From Dokdonella sp. (GTDB taxonomy: Bacteria > Pseudomonadota > Gammaproteobacteria > Xanthomonadales > Rhodanobacteraceae): DNA of 64,000 nt. Of this stretch, positions 1 to 9,833 are shown in pieces; within the stretch, counting starts at the first letter, position 1; every line of letters begins with the position of its first letter. The stretch is taken from assembly GCA_024707225.1 (NCBI GenBank), contig JANQAE010000001.1, forward strand, positions 620,001-684,000, read 5' to 3'. Below the pieces are notes generated by a model. The model was given only the letters and a program-made list of their open reading frames with translations, was not told where the DNA came from and did no database searches. The position numbers and the translations under genes are program-made.

Positions 1-1
1 G

Positions 2-709
2 CGGCTCGCGGCCGCGCTGGTGCGCGGCGGCTCGCCGTCGGCCGGCCGCGCCGTGCCGGACGTCGAGGCGTCCGCGCGCGAAGGCGATGCCGGGCGCTAC
101 GCCGATCGTCTCGATGCCGCTCCGGCCGCGCTGATCGAGTTCGCCGGCCCGGACGGCTTCGATGCCGCGCTCGAACTGGCCGTGCGTCACGGCAGTGCCT
201 TCGTCAGCGGCTCGACCGGCCTCTCGCGGTCGCAACTGGACGCGCTCGACGCGGCCGCCGCGCGGATACCGGTGCTGTGGAGCGCCAACTTCAGTCTCGG
301 CATCGCCGTGCTGACGGAGCTCGTGCGCGACGCCGCCGCGGCGCTCGCCGACTGGGACTGCGAGATCGTCGAGGCGCATCACCGCCACAAGCGCGACGCG
401 CCGTCCGGCACCGCGCTCGCGCTCGGCCGTGCCGCCGCCGAGGGACGCGGCGTCGCGTTCGAGTCGGTCGCCGCCGCGGCGTCGCGCAGCGGCGAGCGGC
501 GCGACGGCGAGATCGGCTTCGCGGTCGTGCGCGGCGGCGACGTCGTCGGCGAGCACAGCGTCTGCCTGCTCGGTGCCGGCGAGCGCATCGAACTGGCCCA
601 CCGCGCCACCGACCGCGACATCTTCGCGCGCGGCGCGGTGCGCGCCGCCCTGTGGCTGGCCGGGCGCGCGCCCGGCCGCTACGCGCTGCAGGATCTGTTC
701 GCGCGCTGA
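2..709 (+). CDS. dapB: 4-hydroxy-tetrahydrodipicolinate reductase DapB (5' end outside window)
   Basis: Reduces 4-hydroxy-tetrahydrodipicolinate to tetrahydrodipicolinate with NAD(P)H in the cytoplasmic diaminopimelate/lysine pathway. The visible part carries the family signature EAHHRHKRDAPSGTAL, with the catalytic His-His pair, the substrate-binding Lys and the PSGTA loop. Upstream is SGSTGLS, and SANFSLGI marks the end of the nucleotide-binding half. The N-terminal Rossmann GxxGxxG lies before the window, so the start is missing. About 235 codons are present of a usual 245-270. The C-terminus (ALQDLF) is normal and the gene ends 13 bp before a convergent transporter gene. Confidence 0.93.
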   Translation, partial: RLAAALVRGGSPSAGRAVPDVEASAREGDAGRYADRLDAAPAALIEFAGPDGFDAALELAVRHGSAFVSGSTGLSRSQLDALDAAAARIPVLWSANFSLGIAVLTELVRDAAAALADWDCEIVEAHHRHKRDAPSGTALALGRAAAEGRGVAFESVAAAASRSGERRDGEIGFAVVRGGDVVGEHSVCLLGAGERIELAHRATDRDIFARGAVRAALWLAGRAPGRYALQDLFAR

Positions 710-722
710 GCGCGGCGCGGCG

Positions 723-2042
723 TCAGCCACCGGGCGGCGTACTCGGCTGCCGCGCCTGCGTCGCCTCGAGGCGCCGCTGCTGCAGCGCCAGCAGGCCGCC
801 GGTCAGACCCCAGACCAGCGAGATCGCCGCGCCGATCAGCGCGGCCAGCGCCGGATGGCTCGCGATCATGTCGATCAGCGTCTTGACCCAGGCGCTCAGC
901 GCGTCGGCGCCGCGGTAGACCACGGTGTCGATGAAGTTCTTGGCCTTGTACTTGGCCTCCGGCGAGACCGCGGTGAACAGCATCTCGCGACCCGGTCGCA
1001 CCAGTGCGTACTCGCCGGCGCGGCGGATCACCATGACGACCGCGAACACCGCGAATACCGGTGCCACGGCCATCCACAGGAAGCCGGCCGCGACGACCAG
1101 CGGCACCGCGACCAGCAGAATGCCCACGCCCAGGCGCTGCGCGATGCGGCCGGTGAAGAACACCTGGGTCAGGATCGCCAGCGACTGCACGACGATGTCG
1201 AGCGTGCCGAACACGCGCGTCTGATCGGCGCGGTCGGGGAAGGCCGCCTTGACCAGATGCGCCTGTTCGAAATAGAGAAACGTGTTGACGCTGGCCAGCA
1301 GCAGCACGAATACCGCGATGCCGATCAGGAACGGCGACTTCAGCACCGCGGTCGCGCCGGCGAACGGGCTGCCGCCGAGCGGCCGGCGCCGCGCGACGGT
1401 TTCGTCGTCCTTCAGCGGATGCGCATCGCGCCAGCGCTGCAGCTGATACGCCGCGCCGATCGCGCCGGCCAGCAGCGCCGAGGACAGGATCAGCAGTCCG
1501 GCGTGGCCGATCGTACCGACCAGCAGCGTGCTCAGGACCGGGCCGGTCAGGCCGCCGAGGCTCGCGCCGCCGGCCATCATCGCGAACAGCCGGCGCGCCT
1601 GCGCGCTCGCGAACAGGTCGGCCAGCACGCTCCAGGCCAGCGAGATCGACAGCAGGTTGAACACCGACAGCCAGACGTAGAACACGCGTGCGGCCCAGAC
1701 GTTGTCCGGATCGAGCAGGAAGCCGATCGCGAAGGCGACCAGGTTCAGCGTGAAGAAGCCGTACGTCCACGGCAGGATCTGCCGGCGCGGCACGCGCGCG
1801 GCGAGCCAGCCGAACAGCGGCAGCACGAGCAGCGAGCTGACGAAGGTCGCCGTGAACAGCCATTGCAGGTTCTCGACGCCGCCGGCGATGCCCATCGTCT
1901 CGCGGACCGGACGCAGCATGAAATAGCTCGCGAACAGCAGGAAGAACAGCAGCAGGCCGGCGAGCACGCCGCGCGTCTCCTCGGGCCGGACGTCGAACAG
2001 CCGTGCCAGGCGGACGGTGAGCGGTGAGGCGGTCGGAGTCAT
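723..2042 (-). CDS. MFS-type transporter of the NTP/NDP exchange-like family
   Basis: A 439-residue polytopic inner-membrane protein with about 12 hydrophobic segments. The N-terminal stretch SYFMLRPVRETMG and the overall length match the MFS-like family annotated as ATP/ADP or NTP/NDP translocase-like (Npt/Tlc relatives) in free-living proteobacteria. The central loop (RDAHPLKDDETVARR) is basic and cytoplasmic, separating two six-helix halves. In free-living bacteria the substrate of these proteins is not established, so nucleotide exchange should not be assumed. It is convergent with dapB and has no operon partner here. Confidence 0.75.
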   Translation of the reverse strand: MTPTASPLTVRLARLFDVRPEETRGVLAGLLLFFLLFASYFMLRPVRETMGIAGGVENLQWLFTATFVSSLLVLPLFGWLAARVPRRQILPWTYGFFTLNLVAFAIGFLLDPDNVWAARVFYVWLSVFNLLSISLAWSVLADLFASAQARRLFAMMAGGASLGGLTGPVLSTLLVGTIGHAGLLILSSALLAGAIGAAYQLQRWRDAHPLKDDETVARRRPLGGSPFAGATAVLKSPFLIGIAVFVLLLASVNTFLYFEQAHLVKAAFPDRADQTRVFGTLDIVVQSLAILTQVFFTGRIAQRLGVGILLVAVPLVVAAGFLWMAVAPVFAVFAVVMVIRRAGEYALVRPGREMLFTAVSPEAKYKAKNFIDTVVYRGADALSAWVKTLIDMIASHPALAALIGAAISLVWGLTGGLLALQQRRLEATQARQPSTPPGG

Positions 2043-2277
2043 GGCGGGCCTGTTCGGAAAGCGGAGAGGGGCGGCAGATGCGGCAAGGCGCGTTCCGCAC
2101 GACGCGGCGGCGGCCAGCCGATCGTCGACCGTCTCAGCGTGTACCGGACGCCTCCGCCGCCGACAAGTCCGGAAAGGACCTGCTGCGGCACGGCCGGTGC
2201 GAACCGCGCGGCGAATGCACCGGGGCGCGGCTCGCGCGCGCCGCCGGTGCAGGCGCGCCCGGCGGCCGCGCGCCGCG

Positions 2278-3210
2278 TCAGGCGATCAGCCTGATCAGGT
2301 CCTCGCGCTGCGCCTGCGACAGCGTCGGGCCGCTGCCGGCCTTGAGATTGTCGCTCTGCCGGTCCGGCTTGCCGGTCGCCGGGATCACGACGGTGACCGC
2401 CGGATGGCTCAGCGCGAATTTCAGGAACGCCTGCGCCCAGGAGTCGATGCCGGCCTCGGCGGCCCAGCCGGGCAGCGGCTTGTCCTTGACGCGCGCGAAC
2501 AGCTGGCCGTCGTCGAACGCGCGATTGATCATCACCGCGACGCCGAGCTCCTGCGCGACCGGCAGCACGCGCTTCTCGGCGCCGCGCGTGCTGACCGAGT
2601 AGTTGATCTGCAGGAAGTCCGGCCGCGTCGCCTCGACGACCTCGACCAGCGCGTCGTGGCCGCTTTCCAGGTAATGGGTCAGGCCGCTGTAGCGCACCTT
2701 GCCCTCAGCCTTGAGCTGGCGGATCACCTCGAACTGCTCCTTCCAGTCGCCGAGGTTGTGCACGGCGAGCAGGGCGACCTGGTCGGTCTTCAGCCGCGTC
2801 AGCGAGCCGGCGAACTGCGCCAGCCCGGCCTCGCGGCCCTTGACTCCGGACAGCTTGGTCGCGAGCCAGGCCTTGCCGGTCAGGTTCTGCTCGGCGAGCA
2901 GGTCGCCCATCACGGCCTCGGCGGTGCCGTAGCTCGGCGCGGTGTCGATCACGGTCCCGCCGCCGGCGAAGAAACGCCGCAGCACCTCGCGCAGCGGGTC
3001 GCGTTCGGCCGTGGTCTCGCCGACCTGGAAGCTGCCCGAGGTGCCCATGCCGATCACCGGGATCGCCTCCCCGCTCGACGGGATCTTGCGGGTCTGCATC
3101 GAGCCGGTGGTCTGGCTCCAGGCGCTACCGCTCGACAGCAGGCCGGCCGGCAGCAGACCGGCTGCCGCGGTCGCAGCGGAAAGCGTCATGAACTGGCGTC
3201 GTGTCGTCAT
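2278..3210 (-). CDS. Tat-exported aldo/keto reductase
   Basis: Predicted NADPH-dependent oxidoreductase with a TIM-barrel aldo/keto reductase fold, 310 residues. The start at 3210 is preceded by GAGGAG and gives MTTRRQFMTLSAATAAAGLL, a twin-arginine signal (RRQFM), so export to the periplasm after folding is likely. The catalytic region is GTVIDTAPSYG, with Asp and Tyr of the tetrad. Lys is in ATKL and His in LLAVHNLG. The C-terminal VVIPATGKP segment corresponds to the cofactor-binding end. A longer in-frame reading upstream lacks a ribosome site and would bury the Tat motif. Substrate unknown. Confidence 0.85.
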   Translation of the reverse strand: MTTRRQFMTLSAATAAAGLLPAGLLSSGSAWSQTTGSMQTRKIPSSGEAIPVIGMGTSGSFQVGETTAERDPLREVLRRFFAGGGTVIDTAPSYGTAEAVMGDLLAEQNLTGKAWLATKLSGVKGREAGLAQFAGSLTRLKTDQVALLAVHNLGDWKEQFEVIRQLKAEGKVRYSGLTHYLESGHDALVEVVEATRPDFLQINYSVSTRGAEKRVLPVAQELGVAVMINRAFDDGQLFARVKDKPLPGWAAEAGIDSWAQAFLKFALSHPAVTVVIPATGKPDRQSDNLKAGSGPTLSQAQREDLIRLIA

Positions 3211-3459
3211 CGGCAGGTCTCCTCGTGTTCGCTCGGGTGGCTCCGATTTTGGCCGCCTCAGCGTCGATCGTGTGAAGATTGCGTTCAGTGGCGTCGCGTC
3301 GCGCCGTGCCGCGCCTTCGTCGCCGTGCGGCCCGGCCACCCGATGGTGAATCGACAGTCAGCGTCGCGCTGCTAGCGTATGCCGGCCGTCGTGCGCCCCG
3401 CGCAGTTGCAATCCGTCCGGGCTTGGCTCAGGCTGGCCCGAGCACTCAAGGAGAGTCCA

Positions 3460-5880
3460 TTGCCCAAGAAAACCCCCGCCGCGCGCAATAAACGCAACGG
3501 CGGCTCCGAGCGCGGTGACGCGCGCCCGGCCAACAAGAAGAACGCCCCCCGCACGCCCCGTCCGCCCTGGATGCCCGAGCCGCCGCCGCGATCGGCGCGT
3601 CCGCCCTCGGCACCTTCCTCCGCTCCACGTCCAGCCGCCTCCGCACGCGCGGGCGCCCTCGTCGATCCGCAGGCCGACCGCGAAGCGAGCCGCTACGCGC
3701 GGCCGATTCCGAGCCGCGAGGCGATCCTGCAGCTGCTGGCCGACCGCGGCGAACTGCTGCGCGTGGAACGCATCGCCGAGGCGCTGCAGCTGCACGAGGC
3801 GCCCGACCTGGATGCGCTGTCCAAGCGGCTCGCGGCGATGGTCCGCGACGGCCAGCTGCTGCAGAACCGCCGCGGCGGTTTCGGCGTCGCCCAGAAGCTC
3901 GATCTGATTCCCGGCGTCGTGATCGCCAACGCCGAAGGCTACGGCTTCCTGCGCGCCGATGCCGGCGGCGAGGATCTGTATTCGTCGCCGGCGCAGATGC
4001 GCCAGGTGCTGCACGGCGACCGCGTGCTCGGCAGCGTGATCGGCGTCGATCGTCGCGGCCGTCGTCAGGGCGCGATCGTCGAGGTGCTCGAGCGCCGCGC
4101 TTCGCGGCTGGTCGGCCGCCTGGTCGAGGAGAACGGGCTGATGCTGGTCTCGCCCGACGACCGCCGTATCCATCAGGACATCCTGATTCCGCCGGCCGAG
4201 CGCTCCGGCGCGCGCGCCGGCCAGATCGTGATCGCCGAGATCACCGAACCGCCGACCGCGTACCGTGGCCCGATCGGCCGCATCGTCGCGGTGCTCGGCG
4301 AGCGGCTCGAGCCGTCGCTGATCGTCGAGATGGCGATCGCCAGCCACGACCTGCCGCGCGAATGGCCGCAAACCGCGCTCGACGAGGCGGCCCGGGTCGA
4401 GCCGACCGTCGCCGCCGACGAGATCGCCGGCCGCGTCGACCTGCGCAACTGGCCGCTGGTCACGATCGACGGCGCCGACGCCAAGGACTTCGACGATGCG
4501 GTCTATGCGCGTCCGACGCGCACCGGCTATCGGCTGATCGTCGCGATCGCCGACGTCTCCCATTACGTGCGGCCCGGCACCACGCTCGACGAGGAGGCCT
4601 ACAAGCGCTCCACCTCGGTCTACTTCCCGGGCTTCGTCGTGCCGATGCTGCCGGAGAGCCTGTCCAACGGCATCTGCTCGCTCAATCCGAACGTCGACCG
4701 CCTGTGCATGGTCTGCGACATGCGCATCGATCACGAAGGCGAAGTCTCCGGCACGCGTTTCTATCCGGCCGTGATGCGCTCGCACGCGCGCCTGACCTAC
4801 GACCAGGTCTGGAAGGCGATCGGCGAACGCGACGACGCCACGCGCGCCGAGCTCGGCGCACTGACAGAACCGCTCGACCATCTGCACCGCCTGTATGGCG
4901 TGCTCGCCGACGCGAGGCGCCGCCGCGGCGCGATCGACTTCGGCAGCCGCGAGGTCGAGTTCCGGCTCGACGCCGCGGGCGAGGTCGTCCAGCTCGACGC
5001 CCGCGAGCGCAACGACGCGCACATGCTGATCGAGGAATGCATGATCGCCGCCAACGTCGAGGCGGCGCGCTTCCTGCTGAAGAAGCGCGTGCCGGCGCCG
5101 TATCGCGTGCACGAGCCGCCGCCGGAATCCAAGTACGGCGACCTGCTCGAGTTCCTGCGCGAGTTCCGGCTGCGTCTGCCAGCCTACGGCGAGGTCGAGC
5201 CGGCCGACTTCTCGAAGCTGCTGCTGGCGATCCGCAAGCGCCCCGATGCCGGCCTGATCGAATCGGTCGTGCTGCGCTCGCAGAGCATGGCGGTCTACCA
5301 GCCGCAGAACACCGGCCACTTCGGCCTCGCGCTGGACGCCTATGCGCATTTCACCTCGCCGATCCGGCGCTACCCGGACCTGCTCGTGCACCGTGCGATC
5401 CGCCACGCGCTGGTCGGCGGCAAGCCCGGCGACTACCGCTACAGCGCCGGCGACATGGCGATCATGGCCACGCATTGCTCGCACAACGAGCGCCGCGCGT
5501 CCGAGGCCGAGCGCGACGTCGACGAGCGCTATCGCTGCGCTTGGATGGAGAAGCACGTCGGCAGCGAGTTCGACGGCGTCGTCTCGGGCGTGACCTCGTT
5601 CGGCCTGTTCGTCGAGCTGGTCGACTCGAAGATCAACGGTCTGGTCCATATCACCCAGTTGCCGAACGACTACTACCACTTCGACCCGATCCGCCATCTG
5701 CTGACCGGCGAGCGGCGCGGCCTGGCGTTCCGGCTCGGCGATGCGGTGCGCGTGCAGGTATTGCGCGCGAGCCTGGAGGATCGCAAGATCGATTTCCGTC
5801 TGGTGCCGCCTCAGGAGCAGCCGGTACCGGAGACGCCGACGGCCGCGCCGCGCCGCAAGACGCGCAAGGCCAAGGGTTGA
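3460..5880 (+). CDS. rnr: Ribonuclease R
   Basis: Processive 3'-5' exoribonuclease that degrades structured RNA and takes part in rRNA and tmRNA quality control. I chose the TTG at 3460 because AAGGAG lies at 3448-3453; the protein is then 806 residues. Order: basic and proline-rich N-terminal tail (about 75 residues), RNase R winged-helix region, cold-shock domains, the RNB catalytic domain with the metal-binding Asp cluster DGADAKDFDDAVYA (about residues 334-347), and a C-terminal S1 domain (about 690-770, GVVSGVTSFGLFVEL) followed by a basic tail. In many gammaproteobacteria rnr sits before rlmB. Here a DUF1579 gene lies between them. Confidence 0.95.
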   Translation: MPKKTPAARNKRNGGSERGDARPANKKNAPRTPRPPWMPEPPPRSARPPSAPSSAPRPAASARAGALVDPQADREASRYARPIPSREAILQLLADRGELLRVERIAEALQLHEAPDLDALSKRLAAMVRDGQLLQNRRGGFGVAQKLDLIPGVVIANAEGYGFLRADAGGEDLYSSPAQMRQVLHGDRVLGSVIGVDRRGRRQGAIVEVLERRASRLVGRLVEENGLMLVSPDDRRIHQDILIPPAERSGARAGQIVIAEITEPPTAYRGPIGRIVAVLGERLEPSLIVEMAIASHDLPREWPQTALDEAARVEPTVAADEIAGRVDLRNWPLVTIDGADAKDFDDAVYARPTRTGYRLIVAIADVSHYVRPGTTLDEEAYKRSTSVYFPGFVVPMLPESLSNGICSLNPNVDRLCMVCDMRIDHEGEVSGTRFYPAVMRSHARLTYDQVWKAIGERDDATRAELGALTEPLDHLHRLYGVLADARRRRGAIDFGSREVEFRLDAAGEVVQLDARERNDAHMLIEECMIAANVEAARFLLKKRVPAPYRVHEPPPESKYGDLLEFLREFRLRLPAYGEVEPADFSKLLLAIRKRPDAGLIESVVLRSQSMAVYQPQNTGHFGLALDAYAHFTSPIRRYPDLLVHRAIRHALVGGKPGDYRYSAGDMAIMATHCSHNERRASEAERDVDERYRCAWMEKHVGSEFDGVVSGVTSFGLFVELVDSKINGLVHITQLPNDYYHFDPIRHLLTGERRGLAFRLGDAVRVQVLRASLEDRKIDFRLVPPQEQPVPETPTAAPRRKTRKAKG

Positions 5881-5922
5881 AGCAGCGGCACGGAAACGGC
5901 GGACACGAGCAGAGGGCAGGGC

Positions 5923-6420
5923 ATGGGCAACGACGCACTGAAGGCCTCGCAGGCGCCGGGCGGCCTGCATCATGCACTGGCACGCATGGTCGGCAGCTGG
6001 CACGGCACCTCGCGCGTCTGGTTCGAGCGTGACGAGCTGGTCGACGAATCGCCGATCCGCGGCACGATCCGCGCCGCGCTCGGCGGCCGTTTCGTGATCC
6101 ACGAGTACCAGGGGGCGTTCGGCGACCAGCCGCTCGAAGGCCTCGCCCTGATCGGGCGGCATCTGGATGCCGGCCGCCACGAGATCGCCTGGATCGACAG
6201 CTTCCATACCGGCAGCTCGATCCTGTGGTCGACCGGCGCCGGCGCGGACGGCCGCGTCGACGTGCTCGCCCGCTACGGCGGCCACGACGGCTCGCCGAGC
6301 TGGGGCTGGCGCAGCACGATCGAGCAGCCCGACGACGACACGCTGATCCTGACCGCCTGGAACATCTCGCCGGAAGGCGAAGAGGTCAAGGCGACCGAGA
6401 TCGTCTACCGCCGCGACTAG
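5923..6420 (+). CDS. DUF1579 family protein
   Basis: A 165-residue soluble protein matching the DUF1579 pattern: N-terminal HHALARMVGSWHGTSRVWF, a central GGRFVIHEYQG strand, and a C-terminal YRRD end. These are lipocalin-like small beta-barrel proteins of unknown function. It lies 42 bp after rnr on the same strand and may be co-transcribed. No signal peptide or membrane segment is visible. Confidence 0.8.
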   Translation: MGNDALKASQAPGGLHHALARMVGSWHGTSRVWFERDELVDESPIRGTIRAALGGRFVIHEYQGAFGDQPLEGLALIGRHLDAGRHEIAWIDSFHTGSSILWSTGAGADGRVDVLARYGGHDGSPSWGWRSTIEQPDDDTLILTAWNISPEGEEVKATEIVYRRD

Positions 6421-6660
6421 CAGGCCGCCGAGACGGAACGTGGGCGCTTTCGCGGGGGTGTACGGCCGCCGTGGCACCGCGCCGCGCGAGTGGCTGTGCG
6501 CGTTCGCCGGCGTGATCGCGATACCCGCCACGGACGCGCTTTCAGACCGTCCGCGGCGATCTGCCGTCGTTCGCGCCGCTCGCACGGCGGCCCGTCAGCG
6601 GTCACAATGCGCGCCTTCCGACCGGCTGCGGCCGGTTCGCGTCCCCGATACAGGTCCACG

Positions 6661-7416
6661 ATGAGCACCGAACTGCTGAGCGGCATCCATTCCGTCGAGG
6701 CCGCGCTGAACTACGACGCCGGCAACATCGTCGAGCTGTACATCGAGACCGGCTCGCAGAATCCGCGCATCCGCGAGCTGTCCGAGCGCGCGCGCGAGCT
6801 CGGCGTGCGCCCGCATGCACGCGACCGTGCGGCACTGGACCGGATGACCGGCGGCACGCGCCATCAGGGCATCGCGGCGCGCTACAACGTGCCGCCGCCG
6901 CGTTCGGAGACCGAGCTGCCGCAGCTGATCGAACAGGCCGGCCGCGATGCGCTGTTCCTGGTGCTCGACGGCGTGACCGATCCGCACAATCTCGGCGCCT
7001 GCCTGCGCAGCGCCGAGGCCGCCGGCGTCAGCGCGGTGATCGTGCCCAAGGACAAGGCCGTCGGCATCACGCCGACGGTGCGCCGCGCATCGGCCGGCGC
7101 CGCCGATCGCGTGCCGTTCGTCGCGGCGACCAATCTGGCGCGCGCGCTCAAGGCGCTCAAGGACGGCGGCGTCTGGCTGACCGGCCTGGCCGGCGAGGGC
7201 ACGAGGCCTCTTTACGAGATCGATTTCGACGGCCCGGTGGCCCTGGTCATGGGCAGCGAAGGCGAGGGCATGCGCCGCCTGACGCGCGAAGCCTGCGATT
7301 TCCTCGCGCACATCCCGATGCGCGGCGAGGTCGAAAGCCTCAACGTCTCGGTCGCGACCGGCATCGCATTGTTCGAGGTACTGCGCCAGCGCAGCGCCGC
7401 CAAGCCGGCTCGCTGA
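6661..7416 (+). CDS. rlmB: 23S rRNA (guanosine-2251-2'-O)-methyltransferase RlmB
   Basis: SPOUT-class (TrmH-family) enzyme that 2'-O-methylates G2251 in the peptidyl-transferase loop of 23S rRNA using SAM. The 251-residue product starts MSTELLSGIHSVEAAL, the RNA 2'-O-ribose methyltransferase substrate-binding domain. The knotted SAM-binding motifs follow: DGVTDPHNLGACLRSAEAAG (motif 1), ALVMGSEGEGMR (motif 2) and PMRGEVESLNVSVATGIALF (motif 3). The ATG at 6661 is chosen because it matches the conserved N-terminus; upstream in-frame sequence is arginine-rich and not family-like. Confidence 0.95.
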   Translation: MSTELLSGIHSVEAALNYDAGNIVELYIETGSQNPRIRELSERARELGVRPHARDRAALDRMTGGTRHQGIAARYNVPPPRSETELPQLIEQAGRDALFLVLDGVTDPHNLGACLRSAEAAGVSAVIVPKDKAVGITPTVRRASAGAADRVPFVAATNLARALKALKDGGVWLTGLAGEGTRPLYEIDFDGPVALVMGSEGEGMRRLTREACDFLAHIPMRGEVESLNVSVATGIALFEVLRQRSAAKPAR

Positions 7417-7610
7417 TTCGGGATCCGGGTCGGGCAGCCGCCAGCGGCACGTCGTGTGCCGGTTTCGGCGCCGCCATCGGCGTCTCGAGCCGGCATCGAT
7501 TGCGGCGGCGGCTCGACGCACGGGTCCGGCGGCTCGAGGCGTTCTCTACGTCCGATCCCGCGTCGAGCCGGCGCAGGCCGCGATGACCTGGCCTGCGGCG
7601 CGCGGCATCG

Positions 7611-8720
7611 CTAGGGGACCACGCGCACCGAACTCGTTGGCGTGATGCCCGGCAGGTGCGCCATCGGACCCTCGTACGGGCGCTTGCGCAGCACCGCGAT
7701 CAGATGCGTCGGCTTGATGTTGCCGGCCGCGATCTCGGCGACGTCGCGTTCGTGGATGCGGTCGATCAGCGCGCGGTCGTCCGCCGAGTCGGCGTCGAAG
7801 TGCGGACCGAACGAGCGGTCGATGAACGGATCGATCAGATTGCCGTACGCGTAGAACGTCTCGAAATCGAAGCGCTCGATCAGCAGCGGCAGGATGTCCT
7901 GGGCGCGGATCCCCTCGAAGCCTTCCTTCGAGCAGTCCCAGTACTCGAGCAGTTCCTCGTGGCGGCGCAGCTGGACGTTCCAGCGGTAGGCCGGCGGCAG
8001 CTCGCGCCAGTACTCGTGGACGATTGCCATCGCCTCGGGCCAGCGCATATGGCCGTTGCGGCCGATCATGTCGGAGACGACGAAGCGGCCGTCATCGGTC
8101 AGTGCCGACTCGATCGCGCCGAACAGATTCTCCAGCGCCAGCACGTGATGCAGGCTCTGATTGGCCATGATCGCCTCGTAGCGCCCGGACGGGCGCCAGG
8201 CGTTGAAGTCGCCTTCGATCGGCAGGACCTGCCGTTCGAGTCCGTGCTCGCGCGCCGCGGAACGGCCGCGCTCGAGCATCGCCGGATTGATGTCGACGCA
8301 TTCCAGCGTGAAGCGGTCCAGTCCCGCCTCGACCAGCGCCCGTGCGACGCGGATCTCGGTGTCGCAGTTGCCGGCACCCAGGCTCGCGAAGCGCACCGGC
8401 CGGTCCGGATGGTCGGCGATCGCGCGCTTGAGATACTCGACGAAGAACCGGTCCGGATCGGAGAAGCCCAGCGCCTCGAACTGCGGCCGCAGCCAGGTAT
8501 TGGACCAGTAGTGGAAGATCGGCGGCAGGTCGTGCACGACCACCTGGCCGGCGAAGATCGCCTGCTCGCGTGCGACGCGTTCGGCATACGTGGTCGACAC
8601 CAGGTTACGGAGCAGAGGGCGAAACTTCGAGGGGACGAATCGTGCCAGCTTCGAGCGCTGGATGTATTCAATCAGGAAGTTCGGCAGCATCGGCTGGCCC
8701 GGAAGGAGAGGCGTGAGCAT
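7611..8720 (-). CDS. Class I SAM-dependent methyltransferase
   Basis: A 369-residue protein with a Rossmann-type methyltransferase core: motif I FASLGAGNCDTEIRVA, the acidic loop ECVDINPAMLERG, and a post-II region EAIMANQSLHHVLALENLF. A long C-terminal extension follows. The start at 8720 has GAGGTG about 7 nt upstream; a second Met ten codons in lacks a ribosome site. The gene starts 31 bp after the end of a secreted beta-helix protein on the same strand, so the two may be co-transcribed. The substrate is not evident. Confidence 0.75.
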   Translation of the reverse strand: MLTPLLPGQPMLPNFLIEYIQRSKLARFVPSKFRPLLRNLVSTTYAERVAREQAIFAGQVVVHDLPPIFHYWSNTWLRPQFEALGFSDPDRFFVEYLKRAIADHPDRPVRFASLGAGNCDTEIRVARALVEAGLDRFTLECVDINPAMLERGRSAAREHGLERQVLPIEGDFNAWRPSGRYEAIMANQSLHHVLALENLFGAIESALTDDGRFVVSDMIGRNGHMRWPEAMAIVHEYWRELPPAYRWNVQLRRHEELLEYWDCSKEGFEGIRAQDILPLLIERFDFETFYAYGNLIDPFIDRSFGPHFDADSADDRALIDRIHERDVAEIAAGNIKPTHLIAVLRKRPYEGPMAHLPGITPTSSVRVVP

Positions 8721-8751
8721 GCTCACACCTCGTACTCGTAAACCGACTTGA

Positions 8752-9732
8752 TCAGGGGACCGTGCACATGACCGGGCCGGGGTTCGCGGCATTGTCGTGC
8801 ACGTTCAATCCCGTGGAGCCGTTGTTATTGATACCCTGGCAGGTCGCATAACCACCCTGGTTGTTGTTCTCCATGAGGTTATAGGAGGCTTCGATGGTGT
8901 TTGCGTTCCAGAACACCATGGCACCGTGAAACGCGTACCGGATCTGGTTGTCGGAGATCAGGATGTTGTTCGCGCCTTCGACGACGTCCATCGGCCATTC
9001 GTTGGAATACTCGTAGGTATTACCCCACACCGAAATGTGGGACGACGGTACGCCAGAGCTGCTCGCCATGTACGTGCCGCCTCTGAGCACGTAGTTCCCG
9101 TAGATCCGGACGTTGGTCGAGCCATACATCGCAAAGCCGCCATCCCCCTCGTGGGTCAGCGTCCTCGGTTTTCCGACGAACTCGCCGTCGGCGATCCAGA
9201 CCTGATCGGTATTGGTGATCCAAAAATGAGGGGAGACGGCGAGGTCCTGGCCGAGATCGGGGCCGATGTAACTGTTGAAGAAGTAGATGTGATAGCTCTG
9301 CACCATGCCGACGGAAATCGACTTGACATGATCGATCGACACGTTGTCGATCGTGCCGTACTGGGTCTGATACAGAAGAATGCCGTAGACGGCCGCGCCG
9401 CTACCGTCGATGGTGAGGTTGCGTACCTCGGTGCCGGTGGTGCCGCTCCCCGAGAGGATCATGGCGGCATCCGAAGCTCCGGATCGCTTCAGTACCACGC
9501 TGTCACGGCTGGATCCGGTACCGATCAGCTTGATGTCGCTCGGCAGCGAGATAGCGTCTGTCGTCAGATGCGTTCCCGCGCTCAGGCAGACCGTGCCTCC
9601 GCCCAGACCGCTTTGCGTATTGATCGCTTTCTGAATGGCCCCGCCGGGAGCGACTGTCCTGTTGCACGTGGTTTGCGCGACAGCGCCGTCGGCGAAACAA
9701 GCTGCGATGAAGATCAGAGCGAGGGCTTTCAT
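8752..9732 (-). CDS. Secreted right-handed parallel beta-helix protein
   Basis: A 326-residue protein with a clear Sec signal peptide (MKALALIFIAACFADGAVA, cleavage near AQT). The mature part has pectate-lyase-superfamily rungs: an N-terminal GGAIQKAINTQ cap, then repeated N/I/S-rich short strands such as VRNLTIDGSG, ISDNQIRYAFHG and IEASYNLMENNNQGG. Such helices bind or cleave polysaccharides, but no catalytic residues can be assigned, so enzyme activity is not claimed. Base composition is lower in GC than its neighbours, which hints at a different origin. Confidence 0.75.
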   Translation of the reverse strand: MKALALIFIAACFADGAVAQTTCNRTVAPGGAIQKAINTQSGLGGGTVCLSAGTHLTTDAISLPSDIKLIGTGSSRDSVVLKRSGASDAAMILSGSGTTGTEVRNLTIDGSGAAVYGILLYQTQYGTIDNVSIDHVKSISVGMVQSYHIYFFNSYIGPDLGQDLAVSPHFWITNTDQVWIADGEFVGKPRTLTHEGDGGFAMYGSTNVRIYGNYVLRGGTYMASSSGVPSSHISVWGNTYEYSNEWPMDVVEGANNILISDNQIRYAFHGAMVFWNANTIEASYNLMENNNQGGYATCQGINNNGSTGLNVHDNAANPGPVMCTVP

Positions 9733-9833
9733 ACAGGTCCTTTGCGATGAGGAGGAAATGATTAGACAGGCGTGGCGACGGGAGTCGGAGTTCCGTTATC
9801 GTATCCTCTGTACTCATTTCCAGCCGCATCAGT

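Noticed and set aside
3358-6585. 1075-codon open frame opposite rnr and DUF1579
   Set aside because: High-GC antisense shadow; the plus-strand genes have complete domains and ribosome sites, and the antisense product has no motif.
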